Part shown: piece after piece, positions 42,511-53,803 of the stretch
How positions within the stretch are numbered: the first letter of the stretch is position 1
How the letters are laid out: each line of letters begins with the position of its first letter
Assembly (NCBI GenBank): GCA_035999365.1
Contig: DASYGT010000053.1
Span: forward strand, 1-64,000
DNA: 64,000 bases
From: DASYGT01 sp035999365
GTDB taxonomy: Bacteria; Actinomycetota; Actinomycetes; Mycobacteriales; Jatrophihabitantaceae
Direction: 5' to 3'
Position numbers and translations under genes: made by a program
The notes under the pieces: generated by a model
What the model was told of the DNA's origin: nothing
The model's database searches: none
The model's input: the letters and a program-made list of their open reading frames with translations, nothing else

Positions 42511-43305
42511 ATGGCATTCGCACAGCTCGACGGGCGGCAGCTCTTCTATCTGCGCAGGGGGAGTGGCACCCCGCTACTCCTGATCCAGGGCATGGCCGGG
42601 CATCACCAGATCTGGGGTGAGCCGCTGCTCGACGGACTGGCCCAGCACTTCGACGTCATCAGCTACGACCACCGCGGCGTGGGGGAGAGCACCGACGTCG
42701 CGGGCAACTTCACGATCGCCGATCTCGCCGACGACGCCCGTGCACTTCTCGACGCTCTCGGCCTCGACTCCGTGCACGTCTTCGGCATCTCGATGGGAGG
42801 CGCCGTCGCGCAGGAACTGACGACAAGGCACGGCGACCGCGTTCGCGCCCTCGTCCTCGGCTGTACCTGGCCCGGTGGAGCGCGATCCGTCCTGGACGCG
42901 CCCGGCCCGATGGCGATGTTCCAGGCGATGCAGACGGGCGATCTCGAGACGATCGTTCGCGCCGGTTACCGGGCGAACCTCTCGTCGACCTATGTCGCGG
43001 ACGAGCCGCACTACCCGCCGTTTCGCGAGAGCAGCCTGGCGGTACGCATCCCGGCCACGACGATCATGCGGCAGGCCCAGGCGGCCGCACTGCACGACGC
43101 CAGCGCGAGGTTGGGCGAGATCTCCGCGCCGACGCTCGTGTTGCACGGCACGGCCGACGAGATGGTGCGCTACAGCAATGCTGTCGTGCTCGCCGAGCTG
43201 ATCCCTGGGGCGACGCTGCATCCGTTCGACGATGTCGGGCACCTGTTCTGGTGGGAACGCCCTGACGAGACGATCCGACTGGTCACCGAACATCTTGGGC
43301 GATAA
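42511..43305 (+). CDS. alpha/beta hydrolase
   Basis: A 264-residue hydrolase. The nucleophile elbow GISMGG is near residues 93-98 (Ser 95), YDHRGVGES near 52-60, the acid in HGTADEMV near 214-221 and the catalytic His in DVGHLFWWE near 244-252. The triad is complete. Substrate unknown. Confidence 0.83.
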   Translation: MAFAQLDGRQLFYLRRGSGTPLLLIQGMAGHHQIWGEPLLDGLAQHFDVISYDHRGVGESTDVAGNFTIADLADDARALLDALGLDSVHVFGISMGGAVAQELTTRHGDRVRALVLGCTWPGGARSVLDAPGPMAMFQAMQTGDLETIVRAGYRANLSSTYVADEPHYPPFRESSLAVRIPATTIMRQAQAAALHDASARLGEISAPTLVLHGTADEMVRYSNAVVLAELIPGATLHPFDDVGHLFWWERPDETIRLVTEHLGR

Positions 43306-43344
43306 GCACACCTGCCGGCGGCCCGGGCGTGGCACGATCATGAC

Positions 43345-43794
43345 GTGACCAGCCGACCCACCGAGACACACCGCCTTCGCGACCTCGCGTTGCTGCGCCG
43401 CGTCCGCGACCGGATGGATCGCGACTACGCGCAGCCCTTGGACGTCGAGGCGCTTGCTCGCGGTGTCGGCATGTCCGCCGGGCATCTGAGCCGTGAGTTC
43501 AAGCTGGCCTATGGCGAATCCCCGTACGGATATCTGATGACGCGGCGCATCGAGCGTGCGATGGCGTTGCTGCGCCGGGGCGACCTCAACGTCACTGACG
43601 TCTGCTTTGCGGTCGGCTGCTCGTCACTCGGCACCTTCAGCACCCGTTTCACGGCGTTGGTGGGCATGTCGCCGAGCGCGTATCGCCGTGACGCCGCGCG
43701 GGTGGCCGCCGAGATGCCGTCCTGCGTCACGAGACAGGTGACCAGACCGATCAGGAATCGAGAAGCAGCGACGGCCGCACCGCAGCTAGCGTGA
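43345..43794 (+). CDS. AraC family regulator, HTH domain only
   Basis: A 149-residue protein with the two HTH motifs of AraC proteins (PLDVEALARGVGMSAGHLSREFKLAYGESPYGYLMTRRIERAMALL and VTDVCFAVGCSSLGTFSTRFTALVGMSPSAYR) but no sensing domain. The usual third-to-last Pro-Ser-Ala-Tyr-Arg is kept. CACGAT lies six bases before the GTG. The VOC gene follows by overlap or a few bases; pairs of this kind are common, with the regulator controlling its neighbour. Confidence 0.85.
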   Translation: MTSRPTETHRLRDLALLRRVRDRMDRDYAQPLDVEALARGVGMSAGHLSREFKLAYGESPYGYLMTRRIERAMALLRRGDLNVTDVCFAVGCSSLGTFSTRFTALVGMSPSAYRRDAARVAAEMPSCVTRQVTRPIRNREAATAAPQLA

Positions 43795-43799
43795 GCGGC

Positions 43800-44210
43800 A
43801 TGGATCTCACCATTCACGCGGCATTCCTGCCACACACCGACCCGGACGCATCGCTGGCGTTCTACCGCGACACCCTCGGCTTCGAGGTCCGCAAGGACGT
43901 GGGGTACGGCGGTATGCGGTGGCTCACCGTCGGTCCGGTCGATCAGCCGGGAACCTCCATCGTGCTCTACCCGCCGGGTGCCGACCCGGGCATCACCGAC
44001 GACGAGCGGCGCACTATCGCCGAAATGATGGCGAAGGGCACCTACGCCATCCTCACCCTGGCCAGCAAGGAACTCGACGCCGTCTTCGCCCGGTTGCAAG
44101 CCGGCGACACCGAGGTCGTCCAGGAACCGACCGACCAGCCGTACGGCATTCGCGACTGTGCCATCCGCGACCCGGCAGGCAACCTGATCCGCATCGATCA
44201 GCTCACCTGA
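43800..44210 (+). CDS. VOC family (glyoxalase-like) protein
   Basis: A 136-residue protein with the fold of bleomycin-resistance and glyoxalase proteins (HAAFLPHTDPDASLAFYRDTLGFEVR; DCAIRDPAGNLIRI at the end with the last metal-ligand position Arg rather than Glu). The ATG at 43800 is chosen by family resemblance; a GTG at 43791 overlaps the AraC stop. The UvrA-like gene starts two bases after its stop, so the three genes form one unit. Confidence 0.82.
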   Translation: MDLTIHAAFLPHTDPDASLAFYRDTLGFEVRKDVGYGGMRWLTVGPVDQPGTSIVLYPPGADPGITDDERRTIAEMMAKGTYAILTLASKELDAVFARLQAGDTEVVQEPTDQPYGIRDCAIRDPAGNLIRIDQLT

Positions 44211-44212
44211 GC

Positions 44213-46570
<2,358 letters not shown>

Positions 46571-46581
46571 CCGACCGCGTA

Positions 46582-48810
46582 TCAGGAGGTCGAGAGGATC
46601 ACGAGCTGCTGGGTGGCGCGGGTCATCGCGACGTAACGGTCGACAGCGGCTTCGATACCGCTGACACGCCCGCCCGGAGCCTGCGCCTCGACGTCATCTC
46701 CGTCCGCCGTGGAGTCGAGGAGAACCACCAAGTCGAATTCGAGCCCCTTCGACAACTCCGGGGTGAGCGACCGAACCCGGGACGTTGCGCGGAAGGTCGG
46801 CGCACCGATCACGCAGGCGATCCCGTCGCCATGCGCGGCAAGCCAGCCGTCGACCACCTCTTCCAGATCCGCCGCAGATCCATGCCGGACGGGAATGCCG
46901 CTGCTGCGGATCGACGTAGGCACGTTGGCGTCCGGTATCACCGCCCGGATCACCGGTTCCGCTTCGGCCATGACCTCGGTCGGCGTCCGGTAGTTGATGC
47001 TCAACGAAGCCACCGTCGTCCGGTCGAGCCCGATCCGCGCGAGCCGTTCCTGCCACGTCTCCGTGAAGCCGTGCCTGGCCTGGGCACGATCCCCGACGAT
47101 GGTGAAGCTGCGCGACGGGCAGCGCAGCAGCAGCATCTGCCACTCGGCGTCGGTGAGTTCCTGCGCCTCGTCCACGACGACGTGCGCGAACGGGCCGGCA
47201 AGCTGGTCCGGATCAAGATGCTGCACTACGGAACCGTCAACCAGGGCGTCCTGCAGATCATCGCCACGCAGCATCGACATCACGAGCATCTCGGAGTCAT
47301 CCCCTGCGATCAGATCCTCCACGACTGTGTCCATGTGTTCACGCGCAGCGGCGAGCGCGGCCTGCTGACGTCGCGTGTGCCGTGCCGTTTCAGGATCGCC
47401 GAGCCGCTGCCGGGCCGCGTCCAGAAGTGGTAGGTCCGAGACCGTCCAGGCCTGGGGGTTCTCGCGCTGCAGGGCCCGAACGTCGTCGCCGCTCAGCCAG
47501 GGCGCGCACATCCGCAGGTAGGCAGGCACCGACCAGAGGTCGCCAACCAGATCAGCGGCTTCGAGCAGGGGCCACGAGCGGTTGAACGTACTGAGCAGTT
47601 CCCTGTTCTGCAGCAGCGACTTGCGCAGCAAGTCATCCGGAACATCGCCCGGGTGCTTGCCCGTCAGGATCGCGAGCAGCTCCTCCCATACCTGGTCGCG
47701 CGCCTCGTTGTGCGGCGTGCCGGGCTCTGCCGCCTCGAACGCTTCGGCCCAATCCTCGGCGCTCAGCGTGATGCTCGACCAGTCGGTCTTCACAATCATC
47801 GGCTTGGTCGGCGGTTCCTCGTAGAACCGGACGGCCGTTTCGATCGCCTTGACGAGGTTGACGGACGACTTGAGCGCGGACACCTGCGGCTCGATCTCGA
47901 TCGATGCTGTGGCGCCCTCGGCAACGAGGTCGCGCAGAGTGCAGGTCTGCACGCCGTCCTCGCCCAGGCTCGGCAGGATGTCGGCGACATAGTCCAGATA
48001 GGGCTGATGCGGACCGACGAACAGCACGCCGCCGCTGTGGTGGCGGCCATGGCCGAAGCGAGGGTCGGAGTACAGGAGATAGGCCGAACGGTGCAGCGCC
48101 ACGACCGTCTTCCCCGTGCCCGGTCCGCCGTCGACGACGAGGGCGCCGGCAGATCCCGCGCGGATGATCGCGTCCTGGTCGGCTTGGATGGTGCCCAGCA
48201 CGTCACGCATCCGGGCCGAACGGTTACTGCCCAAACTTGCAATGAACGCAGACTGGTCGTCGAGCGCAGCGTGCCCCTCGAAACCGTCGGTGGTGAAGAC
48301 CTCGTCCCAGTAGTCGGTGATCCGGCCCCGGATCCAGCGATACCGGCGCCGGCTCGTCAAGCCCATCGGGTGGGCGTGCGTCGCGGCAAAAAAAGGTTCG
48401 GCAGCGGGGGAGCGCCAGTCGACGAGCAATTGGCGACCCGCGCTGTCGGTGAGACCGAGCCGTCCGACGTAGACGGGATCCGCCTCGCCTGCCGTGACCA
48501 TGTGCCCGAGGCAGAGGTCGACACCGAAGCGGTGCAGGACGCGCAGGCGTGTAGCCAGCCGCTGGATCTGTATGTCGCGGTCGACCAACGCCTGCTGGCT
48601 CCTACCGCCCGGCGCCCTCAGTTCCTCCTCGAGACGGCCGGACAGTTCTGCGATCGACTGCTCGAGGCTTTCGGTGACGGCGGTGAAATGTCGTTCGTCG
48701 TAGGCGATGAGTGCCGGGTCGGACTTGGCGGCTAGGCGGTCGGGTAGGTCGAAGACGGTGCCGGCCACAGGTGTCACGCCTTCAGCTAACCCTCTCGTCG
48801 GGCCTTCCAC
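46582..48810 (-). CDS. helR: RNA polymerase recycling ATPase HelR-like (UvrD/HelD family)
   Basis: A 742-residue superfamily 1 helicase-like ATPase. Walker A VDGGPGTGKTVVALH is near residues 226-240, the Walker B-like VVDEAQELTDAEW near 578-590, and motif VI region DRYVAMTRATQQLVIL at the C-terminus. The N-terminal 110 residues have a helical arm with repeated Glu/Arg like HelD, which reaches into RNA polymerase. HelR of Streptomyces and Mycobacterium removes rifamycin from the polymerase and gives tolerance. The GTG at 48810 has GGGAG 8 bases upstream. A known rifamycin-associated element is not seen upstream; two other palindromes are. Confidence 0.8.
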   Translation of the reverse strand: MEGPTRGLAEGVTPVAGTVFDLPDRLAAKSDPALIAYDERHFTAVTESLEQSIAELSGRLEEELRAPGGRSQQALVDRDIQIQRLATRLRVLHRFGVDLCLGHMVTAGEADPVYVGRLGLTDSAGRQLLVDWRSPAAEPFFAATHAHPMGLTSRRRYRWIRGRITDYWDEVFTTDGFEGHAALDDQSAFIASLGSNRSARMRDVLGTIQADQDAIIRAGSAGALVVDGGPGTGKTVVALHRSAYLLYSDPRFGHGRHHSGGVLFVGPHQPYLDYVADILPSLGEDGVQTCTLRDLVAEGATASIEIEPQVSALKSSVNLVKAIETAVRFYEEPPTKPMIVKTDWSSITLSAEDWAEAFEAAEPGTPHNEARDQVWEELLAILTGKHPGDVPDDLLRKSLLQNRELLSTFNRSWPLLEAADLVGDLWSVPAYLRMCAPWLSGDDVRALQRENPQAWTVSDLPLLDAARQRLGDPETARHTRRQQAALAAAREHMDTVVEDLIAGDDSEMLVMSMLRGDDLQDALVDGSVVQHLDPDQLAGPFAHVVVDEAQELTDAEWQMLLLRCPSRSFTIVGDRAQARHGFTETWQERLARIGLDRTTVASLSINYRTPTEVMAEAEPVIRAVIPDANVPTSIRSSGIPVRHGSAADLEEVVDGWLAAHGDGIACVIGAPTFRATSRVRSLTPELSKGLEFDLVVLLDSTADGDDVEAQAPGGRVSGIEAAVDRYVAMTRATQQLVILSTS

Positions 48811-48833
48811 CGCCGCAGCTCCCGGACATTGCC

Positions 48834-48863
48834 GATAATGAACATTATGTCAACTATCGTTGA
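48834..48863. promoter_or_regulatory. two tandem inverted repeats upstream of helR
   Basis: ATAATG-AA-CATTAT (48835-48848) is a perfect dyad, and TCAAC-TATC-GTTGA (48850-48863) follows after one base. On the minus strand TTGACA (48845-48850) could be the -35 of helR, placed between the two dyads. The region is more A+T-rich than its neighbours. A repressor site is likely. Confidence 0.5.
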
Positions 48864-48909
48864 TTTCCGAGGGTGCTCCGCACTGCCCCGCTGGACTGGT
48901 GCTTGCATC

Positions 48910-50292
48910 TCAAGCGACGCCGGTGGCCTCTTCCAACGCAGCCAGTTCGGCATCGAGGTCACCGAGCAGTCGCTGCAGGTGCGGCACGCTGCGCCGGCAC
49001 CCGGTCAGGCCGAACGCGATCTCGTCGGAATAGCTCGTGCAAGTGATGTTGAGAGCCTGGCCGTCGAGCGGGATCGACAGCGGGTACAGACCGTCCAGGC
49101 GCGCACCATTCCAGTACATGGGCTTGCGCGGCCCGGGCACGTTCGAGATCACGAGGTTGAACGGCGGCCGCACGATGCCGTTCAACCGCAGCAGCGGCAG
49201 GACCATCAGCGGGCTCATCCCGATGGCACTCATCATCATGATCTGCGTCGGGCTCATGCCGCGCATCGATTCCTTGCCTTCAACCATCGATGCATGGACA
49301 GTTTCGAGCCGGCGAGCCGCGTCGTCGAGGTGCGTGCCGAGGTTGCACATCACGACCCCGACGGCATTGCCCCCGCCGTCGTCCGACGCCGCATCGTCCG
49401 AATGGAGCGAAACGGGGACCATCGCGATGAGGGGCGCGTCGGGCAGCGCGTCCATGCTCTGTAGATAGGCCCGCAAGGCACCCGAACACATCGCGAGAAC
49501 GACATCGTTGACAGTCGCATCGGCGGCCTTGCCCACCTGCCTGATGCGCTCGATCGGCCACGACTGGGCGGCGAACCGGCGTGCACCCGTGATCGGGACG
49601 TTCAGCATCGTCTTCGGCGCCGACAGCGACATCGCGCCGCTCTGATCGCTCACGCTGCGGCTCAGAGTGCGGTACAACGCCGGCACCAGTCCCGTGACCT
49701 CCCCGACAGCATCCAGCGCGGCCTTGAGCGGGCTGGACGCGGGGCGCCCGCTGCTGCGCTTGACGCTCTCGTGCGCGCGTGGCGCCCACGGCGCCGGCAT
49801 TCCCCGTTCATCCGGGTCGTCTGACAGCATGCGCGACAGCATCCGCAGCGCGGACACGCCGTCGACGAGCGCATGGTGGGTCTTGGAGTAGATCGCGTAG
49901 CGGCCGTCATTGAGACCCTCGATCAGATGCATCTCCCACAGCGGCCTGTGCCGGTCGAGCAGTGAGGAATGCAGTCTGGAGCAGAGGGCGAGCAACTCCA
50001 GCACGCGCCCCGGCTGCGGCAGTGCGTTGCGCCGCACGTGATGCTCGAGATCGAACTCCTGGTCCTGCTCCCAGCCCCACTGCCCCAACGACGTGATCGA
50101 CCTCCGCGCGCGCTTGCGGAACAGCGGCGCCACCTCCTCGCCGATCATCGCCTCGTCGAGCATCGTGCGGACGTCCAGCGCGTCCATCCCCTCCGGAGGC
50201 TGGAATAGCTGCAGGCCGCCGACGTGCATCGGGTGTTCGCGACTCTCGGCCAGCAGGAACACCGCGTCCGTCGGTGACATAGGTAGCAGCAT
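48910..50292 (-). CDS. wax ester synthase / diacylglycerol acyltransferase (WS/DGAT)
   Basis: A 460-residue acyltransferase that makes triacylglycerol or wax esters from acyl-CoA. The active-site HHALVDG is near residues 139-145, PLWEMHLIEGL near 118-128, and the C-terminal NLVISNVPGPRKPMYWNGARL is the family block. The ATG at 50292 is chosen by its ribosome site (AGAGGA, 6 bases) over one at 50307. Storage-lipid formation fits the fatty-acid and alkane genes in the window. Confidence 0.9.
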   Translation of the reverse strand: MLLPMSPTDAVFLLAESREHPMHVGGLQLFQPPEGMDALDVRTMLDEAMIGEEVAPLFRKRARRSITSLGQWGWEQDQEFDLEHHVRRNALPQPGRVLELLALCSRLHSSLLDRHRPLWEMHLIEGLNDGRYAIYSKTHHALVDGVSALRMLSRMLSDDPDERGMPAPWAPRAHESVKRSSGRPASSPLKAALDAVGEVTGLVPALYRTLSRSVSDQSGAMSLSAPKTMLNVPITGARRFAAQSWPIERIRQVGKAADATVNDVVLAMCSGALRAYLQSMDALPDAPLIAMVPVSLHSDDAASDDGGGNAVGVVMCNLGTHLDDAARRLETVHASMVEGKESMRGMSPTQIMMMSAIGMSPLMVLPLLRLNGIVRPPFNLVISNVPGPRKPMYWNGARLDGLYPLSIPLDGQALNITCTSYSDEIAFGLTGCRRSVPHLQRLLGDLDAELAALEEATGVA

Positions 50293-50389
50293 TCGAGGTC
50301 CTCTCATCGCCGCGCACGCCCCTGCACGCCGCGTGCACTGATTCTCGCCCAGTCAGTCCTACCGTGCCAGGCCGCCCGCGTGTTCGGCG

Positions 50390-51322
50390 TCAGGAGCTCG
50401 GTGAGATGTGCACCTCGCCGTGCGCGTCGGCGCAGTCGTCGGCCAGATGCGTCGGCGCGTCCGCGTGGTCGGCCTGCAGGGTCACATGGCTTATGCCGTA
50501 GCCGCGCGCGAGCAACTCCCGCAGTCGGCCACTGACCTCGTGGCAATCGAATGGGGGCTGCACGAGCACATGCGCAGACACAGCCGGCTCCCCCGGCCCG
50601 ATCTGCCAGATGTGCAGGTCGTGCACCTCGCGCACGCCCTCGATGGCGGCCAATGCCGTGCCGAGCAGGTGAGGGTCGAGTCCGGGAGGGGCTGCCTCAA
50701 GGAACACCCGTCCGGCGGCCCGCACCAGGCTGCCCCCCGTCCAGGCCATCAGCGCGGCGACGCAGAGCGACGCGATCGCGTCGGCCCGCGACCAGCCGGA
50801 CAGCAGGATCACGAGTCCCGCGACGAAGGTGGCCGCGAATGCCCACACATCCGTCACCAGGTGCGCGACCGCCCCGCGGACGTTCAGGCTGGTGCGATCG
50901 GCCCGCGTGACCAGCATCGTCGCGGCGAGGTTGACCACCAGGCCGACGAGCGCCACCACGGTCACCACTCCCCCGGCAACGTCGCCCGGATGCAGCAGTC
51001 GCCGGATCGATTCCACCGTGAACCAGACGGCCAGCAGTATCAAGGTGATGCCATTCGCCTGGCCGGAGAGCGCGTCGACCCGCACGTATCCGTAGGTGTA
51101 GGCCCCCTGTGCCGGACGCCGCGCGATGCGCGCGGCGATCACGACAATCCCGAGAGCGACCGCGTCGGTGAGCATGTGCCCGGCATCGCTGATCAGGACG
51201 AGCGAGTGGGCGAGCAGGCCGGCGACTATCTCGGCAGCCATGAAGGCGACGATCAGTGCAAGGGCACCGAGCAACCAGCGGCGGTCTGCGTCGCGGCCTG
51301 GGTGATGCGCGTGGTCGTGCAC
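50390..51322 (-). CDS. cation diffusion facilitator (zinc/cobalt efflux, CzcD/ZitB type)
   Basis: A 310-residue membrane protein with six helices and a C-terminal cytoplasmic domain. The transport-site pairs are SDAGHMLTDAVAL (HxxxD, helix II) near residues 44-56 and AHLVTDVWAF (helix V) near 152-161. A short His-rich N-terminus (HDHAHHPGRDADRR) may sense metal. It exports Zn(II) or related metals by proton exchange. Confidence 0.9.
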   Translation of the reverse strand: MHDHAHHPGRDADRRWLLGALALIVAFMAAEIVAGLLAHSLVLISDAGHMLTDAVALGIVVIAARIARRPAQGAYTYGYVRVDALSGQANGITLILLAVWFTVESIRRLLHPGDVAGGVVTVVALVGLVVNLAATMLVTRADRTSLNVRGAVAHLVTDVWAFAATFVAGLVILLSGWSRADAIASLCVAALMAWTGGSLVRAAGRVFLEAAPPGLDPHLLGTALAAIEGVREVHDLHIWQIGPGEPAVSAHVLVQPPFDCHEVSGRLRELLARGYGISHVTLQADHADAPTHLADDCADAHGEVHISPSS

Positions 51323-51368
51323 CCCTCCAGGGTCACATAACCCGGCACGGATGGCTCACTCCGTCCGG

Positions 51369-52802
51369 TCACCACCCCGCATAGAGCGGACGCCCTTCGG
51401 CGTAACCCGCCGCGCTCTGAACTCCGATCAGGGCGCGCTCGTGGAATTCCGCGAGATCGGCGGCCCCCGCGTAGGTGCATGCCGAGCGCACACCTGCGGT
51501 GATCGTGTCGAGCAAGTCCTCCACACCGGGACGAGCGGGATCGAGGTACTGCCGCCCGGTCGAGATGCCCTCCTCGAACAACGCCTTGCGCGCGCGATCG
51601 AAGGCGCTCTCGCCCGACGTCCGATTCGCGACAGCCCGGGCCGACGCCATGCCGAAGCTCTCCTTGTACTGCCGTCCTTCGGCGTCCGTGTGCAGATCAC
51701 CCGGTGATTCGTACGTGCCCGCGAACCACGATCCGATCATCACCGAGGAGGCGCCCGCGGCGAGCGCCAATGCGACATCGCGAGGGTGCCGCACTCCCCC
51801 GTCGGCCCACACATGCCTGCCGAGGCTGCGCGCCGCAGCGGCACACTCCATGACGGCGGAGAACTGCGGCCGGCCGACTCCGGTCATCATCCGGGTAGTG
51901 CACATCGCACCCGGCCCGACACCGACCTTGACGATGTCCGCCCCGGCTTCGATCAGATCGCGCGTTCCCTGCGCCGACACCACGTTTCCCGCGACGACGG
52001 GCACCGGCGGTTCGAGGTCGCGCACGGCGTTGAGCGCTTCGATCATCCGTTGCTGGTGACCGTGGGCGGTGTCGATCACCAGCAGGTCGATGCCCGCCTC
52101 GAACAGAGCCGCGGCCTTCCCGGCAACGTCGCCGTTGACGCCGACGGCGGCGGCGATACGGAGCCGGCCGTGATCGTCGACTGCCGGCCGGTAGAGGGTG
52201 GCCCGCAGCGCCGCGGTGCGGGTCAGCACTCCGACGAGCAGCCCGGCGCCGTCGACGACCGGAGCGATCTTGCGCCGGGCCGAGTCCAGTTGGGCGAAGG
52301 CCTGCCGCGGATCGATCGGTTCGACGAGCGTGGTCGGGTTCGGCGTCATCACCCGGTGCAACTGGGTGAACCGGTCGGCACCTACGCAGTCCGCCTCGGT
52401 GACGACGCCGACCGGCCGGCCGCCATCGACGACCACGACCGCACCGTGAGCACGCTTGAAGAGCAGGGCGAGTGCGTCGCCGACCGTTCCGTGTGGTGCG
52501 AGGGTCAGCGCGGTGTCGATCACCACATTGCACTGCTTGACCCACGAAACGACCTCGGCGACGACCGCGGCGGGAATGTCCTGCGGCAGCACGGCCAGAC
52601 CGCCACGGCGAGCCACCGTCTCGGCCATCCGGCGACCAGCGACAGCGGTCATGTTCGCCACGACGACGGGAATGGTCGTGCCACTGCCGTCCGAAGTCGT
52701 CAGGTCGACATCCAGACGCGAGCCCAACGTCGATCGAGCCGGAACCATGAAGACGTCGTCATAGGTCAGCTCGAACGGGGGCACCGGATCGACGAATCGC
52801 AC
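51369..52802 (-). CDS. guaB1: GMP reductase of the GuaB1 family
   Basis: A 477-residue IMPDH-like barrel with a CBS pair inside (about residues 95-210). It matches Rv1843c very closely: PVVVANMTAVAGRRMAETVARRGG near 46-69 and the catalytic loop GVGPGAMCTTRMMTGVGRPQ with Cys near 299. GuaB1 of mycobacteria was shown to be a GMP reductase, turning GMP to IMP with NADPH, and not an IMP dehydrogenase. GTG start; TAGACT (minus strand, 52812-52817) is nine bases upstream. Confidence 0.9.
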   Translation of the reverse strand: MRFVDPVPPFELTYDDVFMVPARSTLGSRLDVDLTTSDGSGTTIPVVVANMTAVAGRRMAETVARRGGLAVLPQDIPAAVVAEVVSWVKQCNVVIDTALTLAPHGTVGDALALLFKRAHGAVVVVDGGRPVGVVTEADCVGADRFTQLHRVMTPNPTTLVEPIDPRQAFAQLDSARRKIAPVVDGAGLLVGVLTRTAALRATLYRPAVDDHGRLRIAAAVGVNGDVAGKAAALFEAGIDLLVIDTAHGHQQRMIEALNAVRDLEPPVPVVAGNVVSAQGTRDLIEAGADIVKVGVGPGAMCTTRMMTGVGRPQFSAVMECAAAARSLGRHVWADGGVRHPRDVALALAAGASSVMIGSWFAGTYESPGDLHTDAEGRQYKESFGMASARAVANRTSGESAFDRARKALFEEGISTGRQYLDPARPGVEDLLDTITAGVRSACTYAGAADLAEFHERALIGVQSAAGYAEGRPLYAGW

Positions 52803-52850
52803 GAGACCGGGAGTCTACCCGCGAGAGGCTGGACGCGGACGCCCTGCGGC

Positions 52851-52856
52851 TACGGT
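52851..52856 (+). promoter_or_regulatory. -10 element for leaderless HAD phosphatase gene
   Basis: TACGGT ends six bases before the GTG at 52863. The region is divergent from guaB1, whose own -10 candidate lies 34 bases away on the other strand. Confidence 0.45.
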
Positions 52857-52862
52857 GATCCG

Positions 52863-53327
52863 GTGCTGGCCGTATTCGATATCGACGGGGTCGTCGCCGA
52901 CGTCCGTCATCGACTGCACCACCTGGATCCGCCGAAGTCCTGGCACGAGTTCTTCGCCTCAGCTGAAGACGACACCTTGCTCCCCCAGGGCGCGCAGCTC
53001 GTCGCCGACCTCGCGGGCGAGCACGAGATCGTGTGGCTGACCGGCCGGCCCGAATGGTTGCGCGAGACGACTGCCGAGTGGCTCCGCGTACACGGCTTGC
53101 CCGGCACCGAGCTGTACCTGCGCCCGAATCGGGACTACCGCCCCGCGCGCCTCTACAAGCGCGATGTCCTCACGGCACTGAAGCCTCGCGGCATCGCCGC
53201 ATTCATCGACGACGACGACGAAGTGATCGACACCGCACTCCGCGCCGGCTTCCCTGCCGTCCTGGCCGACTGGGTGCCACGCAATGCCACCCTGCGCAAC
53301 GCGCAGGAGCGCCTCGGCCGCACGTGA
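52863..53327 (+). CDS. small HAD-like phosphatase (polynucleotide-kinase 3'-phosphatase-like)
   Basis: A 154-residue HAD-fold protein. Motif I FDIDGVVAD is near residues 5-13, motif II WLTGRPEWLR near 60-69, a Lys in RLYKRDVL near 98-105, and motif III FIDDDDEVID near 117-126. It resembles the phosphatase half of PNKP-type proteins; the kinase part is absent. Substrate not known. The open frame extends far upstream opposite guaB1, but homology begins at this GTG. Confidence 0.83.
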   Translation: MLAVFDIDGVVADVRHRLHHLDPPKSWHEFFASAEDDTLLPQGAQLVADLAGEHEIVWLTGRPEWLRETTAEWLRVHGLPGTELYLRPNRDYRPARLYKRDVLTALKPRGIAAFIDDDDEVIDTALRAGFPAVLADWVPRNATLRNAQERLGRT

Positions 53328-53386
53328 CCTGCCGCTTGGGGCAGGCCAGTTGATTACAGCACGATAACAATTAACAGAAACCACAC

Positions 53387-53400
53387 ACGGGATGTCCCGT
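53387..53400. promoter_or_regulatory. inverted repeat in an A+T-rich gap
   Basis: ACGGGA and TCCCGT (two-base spacer) form a dyad within the 182-base gap upstream of the DUF5999 gene. The stretch 53350-53385 is much richer in A and T than nearby DNA, as expected of a promoter. No open frame is seen in the gap. Confidence 0.4.
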
Positions 53401-53509
53401 TACGTCCGAATCCGGGACCAAGGTCCGCGCGAGCCTGCTGGACAAGATGTTCTGGGCGCGCACAATCATGTGAGATACGTAATACCGGAAGCGATTACAG
53501 GACACCGTG

Positions 53510-53761
53510 ATGACGATGCAGGATTCGCCGGACACCCCGGCCCGCCCCATGTGCTGGCACACCCCGCCATGCCCCGACGTCGACGCCCCCGACCGCGACG
53601 CCGCGCATGTGGTCTCGGCCCATCCCGAACAGGGGTGGAGCCTGTTGTGCAACGGCATCGTGCTGTTCGAGGACTTCGGCGAGTTGCTCCCCGACGGTCA
53701 GAGCTGCGCCGCGCGCCGTCATGAGCTGCTCATGGCCTCGCCGCACCGCCGCGCAAGCTGA
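53510..53761 (+). CDS. DUF5999 family small protein
   Basis: About 83 residues. The core CWHTPPCPDVDAPDRDAAH followed by VVSAHPEQGWSLLCNGIVLFEDFGELLPDG is typical of a short family known mainly from Streptomyces and relatives. Three cysteines and a His (CWHTPPC ... C) suggest metal binding. Function unknown. Start choice among GTG 53507, ATG 53510 and ATG 53516 is open. Confidence 0.75.
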   Translation: MTMQDSPDTPARPMCWHTPPCPDVDAPDRDAAHVVSAHPEQGWSLLCNGIVLFEDFGELLPDGQSCAARRHELLMASPHRRAS

Positions 53762-53798
53762 GCCGAAAACCGATTCATCCGATGAATCTCTGACGGCT
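53761..53798. terminator. hairpin between convergent DUF5999 and aidB genes
   Basis: GATTCAT and ATGAATC with a CCG loop (53772-53788) form the core; outer arms AGCCG (53761-53765) and CGGCT (53794-53798) can pair around it. It lies between two converging stops. Confidence 0.45.
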
Positions 53799-53803
53799 GC
53801 CCG

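Noticed and set aside
53772..53788. second operator for the TetR protein at 55419
   Set aside because: The half-sites face the other way round from the palindrome at 56039, and the place between two stops fits a terminator better.
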